Positions 31,807 to 42,675 of a stretch of 64,000 nucleotides of DNA are shown here, one piece after another (the stretch's first letter is position 1; the number at the start of each line of letters is the position of its first letter). The stretch covers positions 62,001-126,000 of the forward strand of contig NZ_FZQA01000006.1 in the NCBI RefSeq assembly GCF_900199215.1, given 5' to 3'. Under the pieces are notes generated by a model that searched no databases, was not told where the DNA came from, and saw only the letters and a program-made list of their open reading frames with translations. The translations under genes were made by a program, and so were the position numbers. The stretch comes from Amphiplicatus metriothermophilus. Its GTDB lineage: Bacteria > Pseudomonadota > Alphaproteobacteria > Caulobacterales > Parvularculaceae.

Positions 31807-33180
31807 ATGCGCGTAATCGTTTGCGGCGCCGGTCGCGTCGGCTATGGCATCGCGCGGCGGCTGGCGCGTGAGAACAACAGCGTCACGGTCATCGACCAGT
31901 CGAAGGAGCTGGTCAGGACAGTCGTCGAACGACTCGACGTCAGGGGCGTGGTCGGAAACGGTTCGTATCCGGACGTGCTGTCCGAAGCCGGCGCCCGCGA
32001 GGCGGACATGCTCATCGCCGTCACCTATTCCGACGAGGTGAACATGATCGCCTGCCAGATCGCCCACGCGCTATTCAATGTGCCGACGAAGATCGCGCGA
32101 ATCCGCGCTGGCGGCTATCTCGATCCGCGCTACTCCGACCTTTTCAGCCGCAACCAGATACCGATCGACGTCATCATTTCGCCCGAGCGCGAAGTTTCGG
32201 AAGCGATCATGCAGCGCATGTCGACGCCGGGCGCCTTCGAGACGAAATCATTCGTGGACGGCAAGGTCTGGGCCGTGGGCGTGAAGCTGCGCGACGACTG
32301 TCCCATCGTGAATACGCCCTTGCGGCAGGTCGCCGAGCTTTTTCCGGACCTCAAAATCACCATCGTGGCGATCAAACGCGACGATCACATGTGGCGCGCC
32401 CACGCCGAAGATCAGCTCGCCGGCGGGGATGAAATCTATTTCGTCGCTGATCGCGACGATGTCGGCCGCGCGCTCGAAATCATGGGCGAAGCCGAACGCC
32501 AGGCCCGCCGCGTGATCCTCGTCGGCGGAGGCAATATCGGTCTTTACGTGGCGCGCGGTCTCGAAAAGATGGGGGCCATGAAGATCCGCTTGATCGAGCG
32601 CGACCGGAAGCGCGCCGAACAGATCGCCGAAGAGCTCGAACGGGCGGTGGTCCTCCAGGGCGACGGGCTCGACCGCGCCCTGTTACGCGAGGCGGGCGTG
32701 GCGGACGCCGAAACCGTGGTCGCCGTCACTGACAATGATCAGGTCAACATTCTCGCCTCGGTCGTGGCCAAGCGGGAAGGGGCGCGGCGCGCCATGGCGC
32801 TTATCAACGATCAGGACTACGGTCCCGTAGCGGAAGCGGTCGGCGTCGACCGACATATCGACCCGCGGGCGACCACGATCTCGACCATTCTTCAACACAT
32901 ACGACGCGGGCGGATCAAAGGGGTTTACTCCCTATCGGACGGCCAGGCGGAGCTGATCGACGCCGTGGCGCTCGAAACATCGCCGCTCGTGAACAAGCCC
33001 CTGCGCGAGGCGCATCTGCCCGAAGGCGTGATGATCGGCGCCGTCTGTCGCGACGACAAGGTCGTTATGCCCGCCGGCGATACGGTCATCAACCCGGGCG
33101 ACAGGGTCGTGCTGATGGCGCTGCGCGAGCATGTGAAGGACGTCGAGCAGATGTTCCGGGTGAGCCTTGAGTATTTCTGA
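31807..33180 (+). CDS. trkA: Trk potassium uptake protein TrkA
   Basis: 457-residue cytoplasmic regulator of TrkH channels with two RCK units. Each has a Rossmann NAD(H)-binding motif: VCGAGRVGYGIARRLA at the start and LVGGGNIGLYVARGLE near residue 238. Each is followed by a TrkA-C domain (VDGKVWAVGVKLRDDCPIVNTPLR and the one ending at VINPGDRVVLMAL). It gates potassium uptake in response to nucleotides. Position between ntrX and trkH is the standard alphaproteobacterial arrangement. Confidence 0.97.
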   Translation: MRVIVCGAGRVGYGIARRLARENNSVTVIDQSKELVRTVVERLDVRGVVGNGSYPDVLSEAGAREADMLIAVTYSDEVNMIACQIAHALFNVPTKIARIRAGGYLDPRYSDLFSRNQIPIDVIISPEREVSEAIMQRMSTPGAFETKSFVDGKVWAVGVKLRDDCPIVNTPLRQVAELFPDLKITIVAIKRDDHMWRAHAEDQLAGGDEIYFVADRDDVGRALEIMGEAERQARRVILVGGGNIGLYVARGLEKMGAMKIRLIERDRKRAEQIAEELERAVVLQGDGLDRALLREAGVADAETVVAVTDNDQVNILASVVAKREGARRAMALINDQDYGPVAEAVGVDRHIDPRATTISTILQHIRRGRIKGVYSLSDGQAELIDAVALETSPLVNKPLREAHLPEGVMIGAVCRDDKVVMPAGDTVINPGDRVVLMALREHVKDVEQMFRVSLEYF

Positions 33181-33310
33181 TCCCCGCTCCAGCAACATCC
33201 GGGCGTGAGCCTTTAGGTTTCGCTTCAACGATCGCCGAAGGGGGCCGCTCATAGGACTCGTCGCCGTCACCCGCGCTTTCGGCGCCGCCCTGATCGTCCT
33301 TGGGGCCGCC

Positions 33311-34642
33311 ATGCTCGCGCCGTTTCTCATCGCGCTGGCCGAGAACGGGCGCGCAGCGGGCGCATACGGATTCTCCGCCTGCCTGACCGTGCTCGCCGGG
33401 GCGGGCGCCTATATGCTGAGCGCCGGCTGGCGGCGGCGGACGGATTTGCGTTCGGCCTTGCTGGTCGTTCTGCTCTGGTGGGCGGGCGCGCCGGTTTTCG
33501 CCGCCTTGCCGCTGTGGCTGGGCGGGCTTGATTATTTCGACGCCTATTTCGAAGCGGTCTCGGCGCTGACGACGACCGGCGCGTGGCTGTCGCGGGAGGC
33601 TGTCTACGCCGACGCAGCCGGCGCGATCTGGCGGGCCGAGCTGCAATGGCTGGGCGGCCTCGCCTCGATGTCGATCGCGGCGGCCATTTTCATCCGGCCG
33701 GCCTTCATCGGCGTCGACACGCTGCTGCCGCCCTTCTCGCGGGGGGATCGCGATTCCGACCTGCGCGCGCTGCGAAGCGCCGTCGCCGCCTTTTACCGCG
33801 CTTACGCGCTCATAACGTTCGTGTGCTTTCTTCTTCTGCTGGCGGCCGGCGCCGAGGTCTTCGACGCGGCTGTCATGGCGATGTCGGCCGTGGCCTCCGG
33901 CGGCATGATTCCGCATGCGGACGGGCTTTCCGGTTACGTCTCCGCCGTCTCGGGCGTTCTGTTCGCCTTCATTCTCCTGAGCGGGGCGAACTTCATTCTT
34001 GTGGCCCGCCTGTTTCGGGGCGCGCGCCGCCAGATGCGGGACGTCGAGACCGGCGTCTACGTATTGATGGTGCTGATCGTAGGCGTCCTGCTGTGGCTGA
34101 CGTCGGGGGCCGGGGACGTGGATCTCGCGCCGGCGCAGATTTTCAACGCGGCGAGCCTGCTTTCGACCAGCGGCGTGCTGATCGGACGCGAACCGGCGCT
34201 GACGGTCGCGCTCATCACGGCGATCATCGGCGGAGCGGCGGTGTCCACCGCCGGCGGGTTCAAGGTGTTGCGCTGGCTGGTCATCATGCGTCGCGGGCGG
34301 GAGGAGCTGCGGCGGCTGATCTCGCCCAGCGCCGTTTTCGGCGTCTCGCGCGTGGCCGACGAGCTCGGCGTATGGATGCACTTTCTGATGTTCACGATGA
34401 CCCTGGCCGCCCTGCTGCTCGCCGCGACAGCGGCGGGACACGCTTTTGAGACCGCCGCGACGGCGGCCACGGCGGTCCTGAGCAATACCGGTCCCTTGCT
34501 CGCTCTTGCCGAAGGCGGCGCGGAGGATTACGCGATCTTCGACGGCCCCCTGCGCGCGCTTTTCATTATCGGCATGATCCTCGGCCGTCTCGAGGCGGTC
34601 GTGGCCCTGGCGCTCGTCAACCGCGCCTTCTGGAGGAGTTGA
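33311..34642 (+). CDS. trkH: Potassium transporter TrkH
   Basis: 443 residues from the first ATG; an SKT-family channel-like transporter with four pore repeats. Their filter regions are SALTTTGAW, SAVASGGMIPH, SLLSTSGVLIG and VLSNTGPLLA. Coding-like hydrophobic sequence continues upstream in frame (GLVAVTRAFGAALIVLGAA), completing the first membrane span. No ATG, GTG or TTG occurs there; an ATA at 33251 preceded by GAAGGGGG is the only well-placed initiation site. The true start is therefore probably near 33251, possibly on a rare codon, or an upstream start codon has been lost. Works with the TrkA encoded just upstream. Confidence 0.93.
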   Translation: MLAPFLIALAENGRAAGAYGFSACLTVLAGAGAYMLSAGWRRRTDLRSALLVVLLWWAGAPVFAALPLWLGGLDYFDAYFEAVSALTTTGAWLSREAVYADAAGAIWRAELQWLGGLASMSIAAAIFIRPAFIGVDTLLPPFSRGDRDSDLRALRSAVAAFYRAYALITFVCFLLLLAAGAEVFDAAVMAMSAVASGGMIPHADGLSGYVSAVSGVLFAFILLSGANFILVARLFRGARRQMRDVETGVYVLMVLIVGVLLWLTSGAGDVDLAPAQIFNAASLLSTSGVLIGREPALTVALITAIIGGAAVSTAGGFKVLRWLVIMRRGREELRRLISPSAVFGVSRVADELGVWMHFLMFTMTLAALLLAATAAGHAFETAATAATAVLSNTGPLLALAEGGAEDYAIFDGPLRALFIIGMILGRLEAVVALALVNRAFWRS

Positions 34643-34648
34643 ACGCGC

Positions 34649-35503
34649 ATGCCGCGCATCGCTTATGTGAACGGCGCTTATGTTCCGCTGGCCGAGGCGG
34701 CGGTCAATGTCGAGGATCGCGGCTATCAGTTCGCGGACGGCGTCTATGAGGTCTGTCTCGTGGTCGGCGGGCGCTTCTGGGACGAAGAGGGCCATCTCGA
34801 CCGGCTCGACCGATCCCTCGCTGCGCTGGAGATCGCCCCGCCTGTCGGCCGGCGCGCGCTGCGGCTGATTGCAAGCGAAGTCCTGCGCCGCAACCGGCTG
34901 CGCGACGCGCTTGTCTATATTCAGATCACCCGCGGCGTCGCCGCGCGCAATCACGCCTTCCCGATGCGCCCGGTGCCGCCCTCGCTCGTAGTCACGGCGA
35001 AACGGTTCGATCTTGAAAAGAGCGAACGCCTGGCCGCCATCGGCGTGTCCGTCGTCACGGCGCCCGACATCCGATGGGGGCGGGCGGACATCAAATCGGT
35101 CTCGCTGCTGCCGAACGTGCTCGCCAAGCAGGCTGCGGCGAAGGCCGGCGCGACGGAGGCCTGGCTCGTGCGCGACGGCAAGGTGACGGAGGGGGCTTCC
35201 TCCAACGCCTGGATCGTCACCGAGGCGGGCGAGATCGTCACCCACCCGGCGACTCATGAGATCCTCAGCGGCATCACCCGGCGCACGGTGATTGATTGCG
35301 CTGAGGCGCTCCAGCTCAAGGTCGTGGAAAGGCCGTTCTCCGCCGCCGAGGCGCTCCGGGCGCAGGAGGCGTTTCTCACCTCCGCCACCAATCTCGTCAT
35401 GCCGGTGGTCGCCATCGACGGGCGGAAAATCGGCGGCGGGCGGCCCGGACCGATGGCGAGGCGGCTGCGCGAGGCCTATATCCGCCATTGCGCCGGGCGT
35501 TGA
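34649..35503 (+). CDS. dat: D-amino-acid transaminase
   Basis: 284-residue fold-type IV PLP enzyme. YVNGAYVPLAEAAVNVEDRGYQFADGVYEV at the start, the PLP-lysine stretch ADIKSVSLLPNVLAKQAA, EGASSNAWIV and GITRRTVID are typical of D-alanine aminotransferase, which interconverts D-alanine and D-glutamate precursors of peptidoglycan. The gene regularly lies between trk/ntr genes and hfq in alphaproteobacteria. ATG 34649 is six bases after the trkH stop. Confidence 0.93.
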   Translation: MPRIAYVNGAYVPLAEAAVNVEDRGYQFADGVYEVCLVVGGRFWDEEGHLDRLDRSLAALEIAPPVGRRALRLIASEVLRRNRLRDALVYIQITRGVAARNHAFPMRPVPPSLVVTAKRFDLEKSERLAAIGVSVVTAPDIRWGRADIKSVSLLPNVLAKQAAAKAGATEAWLVRDGKVTEGASSNAWIVTEAGEIVTHPATHEILSGITRRTVIDCAEALQLKVVERPFSAAEALRAQEAFLTSATNLVMPVVAIDGRKIGGGRPGPMARRLREAYIRHCAGR

Positions 35504-35602
35504 CGGTCCGCGCCGAGAAGCGGGTTGCCTTCGCCGGGAAGGCGCGCCACTATGATTGTGCGGTGCAAAACTGCGATGGATGACGAATTAGGCGAGTCAA
35601 AA

Positions 35603-35842
35603 ATGACCGAGAAAAAACAAAACCTTCAAGACACATTCCTAAACCATGTCCGGAAGGGAAGAGTGCCCGTCACGATTTTTCTGGTGAACGGCGTGAAGCT
35701 CCAGGGCGTGGTGACCTGGTTCGATAATTTCTGCGTTCTGCTGAAGCGGGACGGCCAATCCCAGCTCGTCTACAAGCACGCGATTTCCACTGTCATGCCG
35801 GCGAGCCCCGTGACATTGTGGGAAGGCGAAGAATCCGAGTAG
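35603..35842 (+). CDS. hfq: RNA chaperone Hfq
   Basis: 79-residue Sm-like protein. [30 protein letters not shown] contains the Sm1 motif and the proximal-face glutamine; [27 protein letters not shown] contains Sm2 with the YKHA RNA-binding motif. It forms a hexamer that pairs small RNAs with mRNAs. Start chosen at ATG 35603 because [14 protein letters not shown] matches the normal N-terminus and AGGCGAG precedes it; longer in-frame starts upstream add non-family residues. hflX follows immediately. Confidence 0.97.
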   Translation: MTEKKQNLQDTFLNHVRKGRVPVTIFLVNGVKLQGVVTWFDNFCVLLKRDGQSQLVYKHAISTVMPASPVTLWEGEESE

Positions 35843-35849
35843 CGAGGCG

Positions 35850-37210
<1,361 letters not shown>

Positions 37211-37214
<4 letters not shown>

Positions 37215-38014
37215 AAGTGGATCCCCAGAAAGTCGCCGCGCTGATAGCCGAGATCGCCGCGGACGTGATCGAGCCGAAATTCGGCCGGCTCGCGCGCAGC
37301 GAAGTCCGGCGGAAATCGAGCGCGGTCGATCTCGTGACCGAGGTCGACGAGGCCGCCGAACGCGCGCTGGAGAAGGGTTTGCACGCGATCCGTCCGGATG
37401 CGGCGTTCGTGGGCGAGGAAAAGGCCGCGCGCGCGCCCGATTGCCTGAAGGCGCTTTCGGGCGAGGACGCGGTCTGGGTGGTCGACCCGCTCGACGGCAC
37501 GCGCAATTTCGTCCAGGGCGTGCGCGAGTTCGGCTCGATCGTCGCCTTTGTCGAAGGGGGCGAGACCCGCATGGGCTGGATCCATGCGATCCCCGATCGG
37601 GTTTGCGCCTTCGCCGTGCGCGGCGAGGGCGCCGTGTTGGACGGCGAGCGGCTCCGTCCGGATGTGAAGCTGCGCCGGCCTTACGCGGGGTTCCGCTCGC
37701 TGGGTTGGCTCGACGAGGCGCGGCGCGAGCGCATCCGGGCCAATCTCGCCCGCCATTTCGAATCGCGACCCGCGCACTGCTCCGCATACGCCTATCTGAA
37801 GCTCGCCAGAGGCGAGGCGGACTTCAAGATTTCAAGCCGAATCCATCCGTGGGATCATCTCGCTGGCGCGCTGCTTCTGGAGGAGGCGGGCGGACGGGCG
37901 TCGTTTCTCGACGACGGGAAACGCCTGTCCCCGATGGCGGGCGTCGACCGGCCGTTTCTCGCCGTCGCGCCCGGCCGGGACTGGGCGGAGATCGCACGGC
38001 TCATTCTCGACTGA
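37211..38014 (+). CDS. Inositol monophosphatase family protein
   Basis: 267-residue Mg2+/Li+-type phosphatase fold. The metal-binding motifs are present: GEE (in FVGEEKAA), VVDPLDGTRNFVQG and PWDHLAGALLLEEAGG. The family includes inositol-1-phosphatase (SuhB), 3'(2'),5'-bisphosphate nucleotidase (CysQ) and histidinol-phosphatase; the sequence does not decide among them. The ATGA overlap with hflX indicates translational coupling to the hfq-hflX operon. Confidence 0.88.
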
Positions 38015-38078
38015 CAAAGACGCTTGCTCACGCCGCGTGGTCGTCGCAACCAGAGGAAAACGCGCGGAAGGGGCAAGG

Positions 38079-38904
38079 ATGGCCTACGAATTTTCCGGCA
38101 GGACATGCGTGGTGACGGGCGCCGGCTCGGGCATCGGGCGGGCGCTGGCGCTGGCGCTCGCTCGCCGCGGGGCTGTGCTCGCGCTGTCGGACGTCAACCC
38201 CGAAACCTTGGCGGAAACCGTCGCCATGGTCGGCGGACCGTCGCAAAAGGCGTTTTCCGAAAAGCTCGATGTGGCGGACGCCGCGGCGGTGGAGGCCTAC
38301 GCCGCGGGGCTGCGCGCGCGTCTCGGCCCGGCCGACTACGTGTTCAACGTGGCGGGGCTGTCGCGCATCGGCCGCTTCCGACATACGCCGCTTGCCTCCT
38401 TCGAGAAGGTTATCGAAGTGAATTTCTGGGGCGTCGTGCGCATGTCGAAAGCGTTCCTGCCGCAGCTTCTCGAAAACGCGCGGCGGGCTCGTGAACATCG
38501 CCAGCATATTCGGCGTCATCGCCGTGCCGGGACAGGCGCACTATTGCGCGTCGAAATTCGCCGTGCGCGGCTTCAGCGAAGCGCTCATGTCCGAGCTCGA
38601 AGAGGACGGCGTGCGCGTGACCTGCGTCATGCCGGGCGGAGTCGACACGAATATCGCGCGCGCGGCGGCGGTCGACTCGCTGCCGCCGGACGCGCGCTCT
38701 CATGAAGACGTGGTCCAATCTTTCAAGAAAATGGCGATCACCAGCCCGGCGGAAGCCGCCGAGCAAATTCTCAAAGGCGTATCGAAAGGCGCCCGCTTCG
38801 TGCCGGTCGGGCGCGACGCGAAACGGGTCATGCTCATCCAGCGGCTTTTCCCGAAGACCTATATGAACATCATCCGTCGGCGCGGCGGCGACGTGCTGGA
38901 CTGA
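38079..38904 (+). pseudogene. Short-chain dehydrogenase/reductase, frameshifted
   Basis: Classical SDR split over two frames. Frame one starts at ATG 38079 (GGAAGGGG upstream) and has the cofactor motif VVTGAGSGIGRALALALARRG, FNVAGLS and VNFWGVVRMSKAFLPQLLEN. Near 38474-38486 the expected G-G-x-L-V-N-I-A-S continuation is found only after a change of frame. There it gives VNIASIFGVIAVPGQ, the catalytic HYCASKFAVRGFSEA (Tyr/Lys) and VMPGGVDTNIA, ending at 38904. The lesion is one extra base or two missing bases in a GCGCGG run. Without it the protein would be about 275 residues. As written, the active site is lost. Error or true pseudogene both possible. Confidence 0.87.
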
Positions 38905-38922
38905 GCGCGCCGCATCGGCCCG

Positions 38923-40131
38923 TCAGATCACGCCGTGCTTTTTTCCGACCCGCCGGAAGGCCTCGACCGCCTGGTCGACCTGCTCGTCCGTGTGCCCCGC
39001 GCACATTTGGGTGCGGATGCGCGCCTGTCCCTTCGGCACGACGGGATAGGAAAAGCCCGTCACATAGACGCCTTCGTCCATCAGGTCCGCGGCCATCGCC
39101 TGGGCGAGCCGCGCGTCGCCAAGCATGACCGGAATGATGGGATGTTCGCCCGGCAAGAGCTCGAAGCCGGCCCCGGCCATTCCTGCGCGAAAGCGCTCGG
39201 CGTTGCGGAACAGCCGCGCGCGCAGATCGTCGCCCTTGCGCACGATCTCGATCGCCCTGATCGATGCGCCGAGCAGAGCCGGGGTCAGCGCGTTGGAGAA
39301 GAGATAAGGCCGCGCGCGGTTGCGCAAAAGGCGGATGACGTCGGCCGAGGCGCAGACATACCCGCCCATGCCGCCGCCGAGCGCCTTGCCCAGCGTGCCG
39401 GTGAGGATGTCCACGCGCCCTTCGACCCCGCAATGGGCGGGCGAGCCGCGCCCTTCAGGCCCCATGAAGCCGGTCGCGTGGCAGTCGTCCACCATCACCA
39501 GGGCCTCGTACTTGTCCGCAAGCTGACAGATGTCTTCGAGTCGGGCGATATAGCCGTCCATCGAGAACACGCCGTCCGTGACGACGAGCTTCGCGCGCGC
39601 CCCGTCGGCGTCGGCCTGTCTGAGTTGACGCTCGAGGTCCTCCATGTCGGAATTGGCGAAACGATAGCGCTTCGCCTTGCACAGGCGCACGCCGTCGATG
39701 ATCGAGGCGTGATTGAGCGCGTCGGAGATGATCGCGTCCTCGGCGCCGAGAAGCGGCTCGAAAACGCCGCCGTTCGCGTCGAAGCACGCGGCGAAAAGGA
39801 TGGCGTCCTCATAGCCGAGAAAATCGGCGATGGCCTTCTCCAGCCGGCGATGGAGATCGAGCGTGCCGCAAATGAAGCGCACCGAGGCCATGCCGAAGCC
39901 GTACGCGTCCATTGTTCGCTTGGCCGCTTCGACGATTTCGGGGTGGTCGGCGAGACCAAGATAGTTGTTCGCGCAGAAATTGAGAACGCGCCGCTTTTCG
40001 CCCTTGTGAATCACTTCGATAACCGGCCCCTGCGGCGAAGCGATCTCGCGTTCGACCTTTTCAAGTCCCTGCTCGCGGATGTCGTCGAGGGTGTCGCGGA
40101 CCCGATCGTAAAAAGCGTCGCGTGCGGTCAT
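38923..40131 (-). CDS. kbl: Glycine C-acetyltransferase (2-amino-3-ketobutyrate CoA ligase)
   Basis: 402-residue PLP enzyme of the alpha-oxoamine synthase family. It starts [25 protein letters not shown], with [32 protein letters not shown] and the PLP-lysine loop [15 protein letters not shown], all matching Kbl. It converts 2-amino-3-oxobutyrate and CoA to glycine and acetyl-CoA, the second step of threonine breakdown. A strong AAGGAGGAA ribosome site precedes the ATG at 40131. The usual partner tdh (threonine dehydrogenase) is not adjacent. Confidence 0.95.
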   Translation of the reverse strand: MTARDAFYDRVRDTLDDIREQGLEKVEREIASPQGPVIEVIHKGEKRRVLNFCANNYLGLADHPEIVEAAKRTMDAYGFGMASVRFICGTLDLHRRLEKAIADFLGYEDAILFAACFDANGGVFEPLLGAEDAIISDALNHASIIDGVRLCKAKRYRFANSDMEDLERQLRQADADGARAKLVVTDGVFSMDGYIARLEDICQLADKYEALVMVDDCHATGFMGPEGRGSPAHCGVEGRVDILTGTLGKALGGGMGGYVCASADVIRLLRNRARPYLFSNALTPALLGASIRAIEIVRKGDDLRARLFRNAERFRAGMAGAGFELLPGEHPIIPVMLGDARLAQAMAADLMDEGVYVTGFSYPVVPKGQARIRTQMCAGHTDEQVDQAVEAFRRVGKKHGVI

Positions 40132-40358
40132 TGGGCGATTCCTCCTTCCATCGGGTCGGGTGTGCCAGCCCCGCCATGAGCGGTCAATCGCGCCCTCGCA
40201 TCCCCGCGAGGCGGGCGAGCGTAACTGGTCGAGGGGGGAGGGCCGCGAGGACCGGGTCTCCTATGCCGGCCGCATTTCGCCCGTTAATGTTTAACGCTGC
40301 GGATACTTCTCGCCGTTAGAGCGGGAAGGAAAGCGGGCGGGGCGAAGGCGAGGACGGG

Positions 40359-42668
40359 ATGAAAGCGCGAAGGGGCCTCTGGCGGGCGGCGGTCGCCGCT
40401 CTGACCCTGGCCGGGCTTGCGGGCTGCAGCTCCAACGGCGGCTCTGCGCCGACGGCGATGAGCCCGCCGCCGACATCTAATTTCCGCACCGCAGAGTTCG
40501 AGCGCAATCAGGGGCTCGAGCAGATCAACGTGGTTCCTGCTTACGAGGCGGGGGCGCTCGGCGCGGGCGTGATCGTGAGCGTCATCGACACCGGCATCGA
40601 CGTGAACCATCCGGAGTTCGCCGGCCGCATCGATCCGCGCAGCGCCGATCTCGTGGTGGCGGGCGTCGTTCCGCCGGAAGAACAGCGCAGCCCAAGCCTG
40701 CAAGACGTCGACGGGCACGGAACATCCGTCGCCGGCATCATCGGCGCGGCGAAAAACGATCTCGGAACGCATGGGGTCGCGCCGGAAGCCACGCTGCTCG
40801 TCTTTCGCGGCGACAAAACCGACGATTCCGACGTCATTCTCGGCGAGGCCATCGCCGAAGGGGCGCAGCGGTCAGCGGATTTCGGCGCAGTCGCGATCAA
40901 CCTGTCGCTGGGATCGAACGAGCCTGGCGCGCGCGACGGTTTTCGCAGCATATTCAATTTCACTTCGCTCAACGACATGGCCGTCGCGATTGCGGCCGGC
41001 AATGAGGGGCTCAGCAATCCGGAAGAGTCGGCCCTGGCGGCGACCGATCCGGAAGCGCGCGGAACCGTCATCGTCGTCGGCGCCGTCGATTTCAATGGCG
41101 TTATCGCGTCCTTCTCCAATCGCGCGGGCGCGGCGGCGGACGTCTATCTGGTCGCCCCGGGAGTGAACATACCGACGCCGGTCATAGGCGGATCGGCGTC
41201 CGATCTGCGCAGCTTCAGCGGCACGAGCGCGGCCACGCCCTTCGTGACGGCGGCGGCGGCGCTCCTGCGCGAGCTCTGGCCGCAGCTTAGCGCGCGGGAA
41301 GTCGTCAGCATACTGCTTGATTCTGCGACCGATCTCGGCGCTCCGGGAACCGACCCTATTTACGGGCGCGGGCTGCTCAATGTCGGGGCCGCGGTTCAAC
41401 CCTCCGGCGCGACCGCCACAGCAAGCGCAAGCGGCGCGGCCATGCCGGTCGATCTCGGCTCGGCCGGGCTTTCCTTCGGACCGGCGTTCGGCTCGGCGCT
41501 CGACGTCTCTGGAGACTTCGTCTTTCTCGACGGCTACGGCCGCGATTTCCGCGCGCCTTTGCGTGCGCTCGTCGGCGCCCCGCGCTCGCTCGCGTTCGAT
41601 CCGGCTGATCGCATTCAGCCTTTCGTGCATTATAAGGTGCAGGCGATGGTCCTTGGGCGGGGGACCGTGCAGTTCCGCCTCCTGCGCGAGGATCGCGCCG
41701 GTCTCGACGCGTCGGCGGGGCTGCGCGCTCGCGCATTCTCGCCGGCGGACGAAGAGATCGAACACCGGCTTCACGCCGCCTTCGCCATGCCGCTCGCGCA
41801 GGATCTGAGCGTCGTCGCCTCGCACGGTTTTTCGCCGCGCGAGGCGGACAGATTCCTCGTCGCGCGCGCCCTGGCGCCGACCGCAAGCCGGGACGGTTTC
41901 GCCGACGCCTATCTTCCCGCAGAAGAAGGGGGGGTGACGGCGGCGCTGCGCTGGTCGCCGGGACGAAACTGGAAACTCGACATCCTGGCGGCGAACGCCG
42001 ATGGGCGCGATGCGGTTTCGAACCATGTAGTCTTCGCCCCTGTCGTCGGGCTCGACGGAATCGCGCGCTCGACTCTCCGGATCGCCGCGACGCGTCGCTT
42101 GCCCTTCGGCGAAGCGCGCATCGAGGCCGGATTGCTTCGCGAGGCGGGCGGGATCCTCGGCGCGCGCATCGGCGGACCGTTCGGCGAAGGCGTGGAGGCC
42201 GTCACCTGGCATCGCGCCTTCGCCTTCGATCTTGCGCTGGCTGACGGCTGGCGCGCGCAAGGGCGCTACGCCGCCGGCGTCACGGAAGCGATTACGGACG
42301 GCGCCGGCTTTCTGGCGGACGCAGACGATCTGACGTCAACCCAATTCGCCTTCGGGCTTTATCGTTCGGGCCTGCTCAGAAAAGGGGACCTTTTTTCCGT
42401 TTCCGCCTTGCAGCCCCTGCGCGTGGAAAGCGGCGCGCTGCTGCTGCTCGCGCCGGAGCGGTACGATTATCGCGCCGACGCCTTTTCCTTCGCCGAGCGC
42501 CGGATCGCGCTTGGCGAAGGGCCGCGGCCATTCGACCTCGAGGCGCGTTACGCCGTCGGCGGTCTTTTCGGGGGCTATATGGAAGCGAACGTCCTGCGCC
42601 AGTTCAACGTCGATGCGGCCGGCGGCGACGCCTGGGCGGGCCTGCTGCGCGCGGCATGGTCGTTCTGA
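40359..42668 (+). CDS. S8 subtilisin-like lipoprotein with autotransporter-like C-terminal region
   Basis: 769 residues. A lipobox AGLAGC (Cys23) follows a basic leader. The S8 catalytic triad is Asp77 (VIDTGID), His120 (VDGHGTSVAGI) and Ser290 (SGTSAATPFV), with oxyanion Asn215 (IAAGNEG). Residues from about 345 to the end lack protease motifs. They read as alternating amphipathic strands rich in Gly/Ala, Arg, Leu and aromatic residues and end in AAWSF, a terminal aromatic typical of outer-membrane barrels. This resembles surface subtilases such as NalP and SphB1, which are autotransporters with lipoprotein signals. Barrel formation is inferred. It converges with a LytTR regulator gene. Confidence 0.85.
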   Translation: MKARRGLWRAAVAALTLAGLAGCSSNGGSAPTAMSPPPTSNFRTAEFERNQGLEQINVVPAYEAGALGAGVIVSVIDTGIDVNHPEFAGRIDPRSADLVVAGVVPPEEQRSPSLQDVDGHGTSVAGIIGAAKNDLGTHGVAPEATLLVFRGDKTDDSDVILGEAIAEGAQRSADFGAVAINLSLGSNEPGARDGFRSIFNFTSLNDMAVAIAAGNEGLSNPEESALAATDPEARGTVIVVGAVDFNGVIASFSNRAGAAADVYLVAPGVNIPTPVIGGSASDLRSFSGTSAATPFVTAAAALLRELWPQLSAREVVSILLDSATDLGAPGTDPIYGRGLLNVGAAVQPSGATATASASGAAMPVDLGSAGLSFGPAFGSALDVSGDFVFLDGYGRDFRAPLRALVGAPRSLAFDPADRIQPFVHYKVQAMVLGRGTVQFRLLREDRAGLDASAGLRARAFSPADEEIEHRLHAAFAMPLAQDLSVVASHGFSPREADRFLVARALAPTASRDGFADAYLPAEEGGVTAALRWSPGRNWKLDILAANADGRDAVSNHVVFAPVVGLDGIARSTLRIAATRRLPFGEARIEAGLLREAGGILGARIGGPFGEGVEAVTWHRAFAFDLALADGWRAQGRYAAGVTEAITDGAGFLADADDLTSTQFAFGLYRSGLLRKGDLFSVSALQPLRVESGALLLLAPERYDYRADAFSFAERRIALGEGPRPFDLEARYAVGGLFGGYMEANVLRQFNVDAAGGDAWAGLLRAAWSF

Positions 42669-42675
42669 GCGCGGA

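Noticed and set aside
40132-40358. Glycine riboswitch before kbl
   Set aside because: Searched for the paired GGAGAG-type aptamer cores; none seen. Only a strong ribosome site is present.
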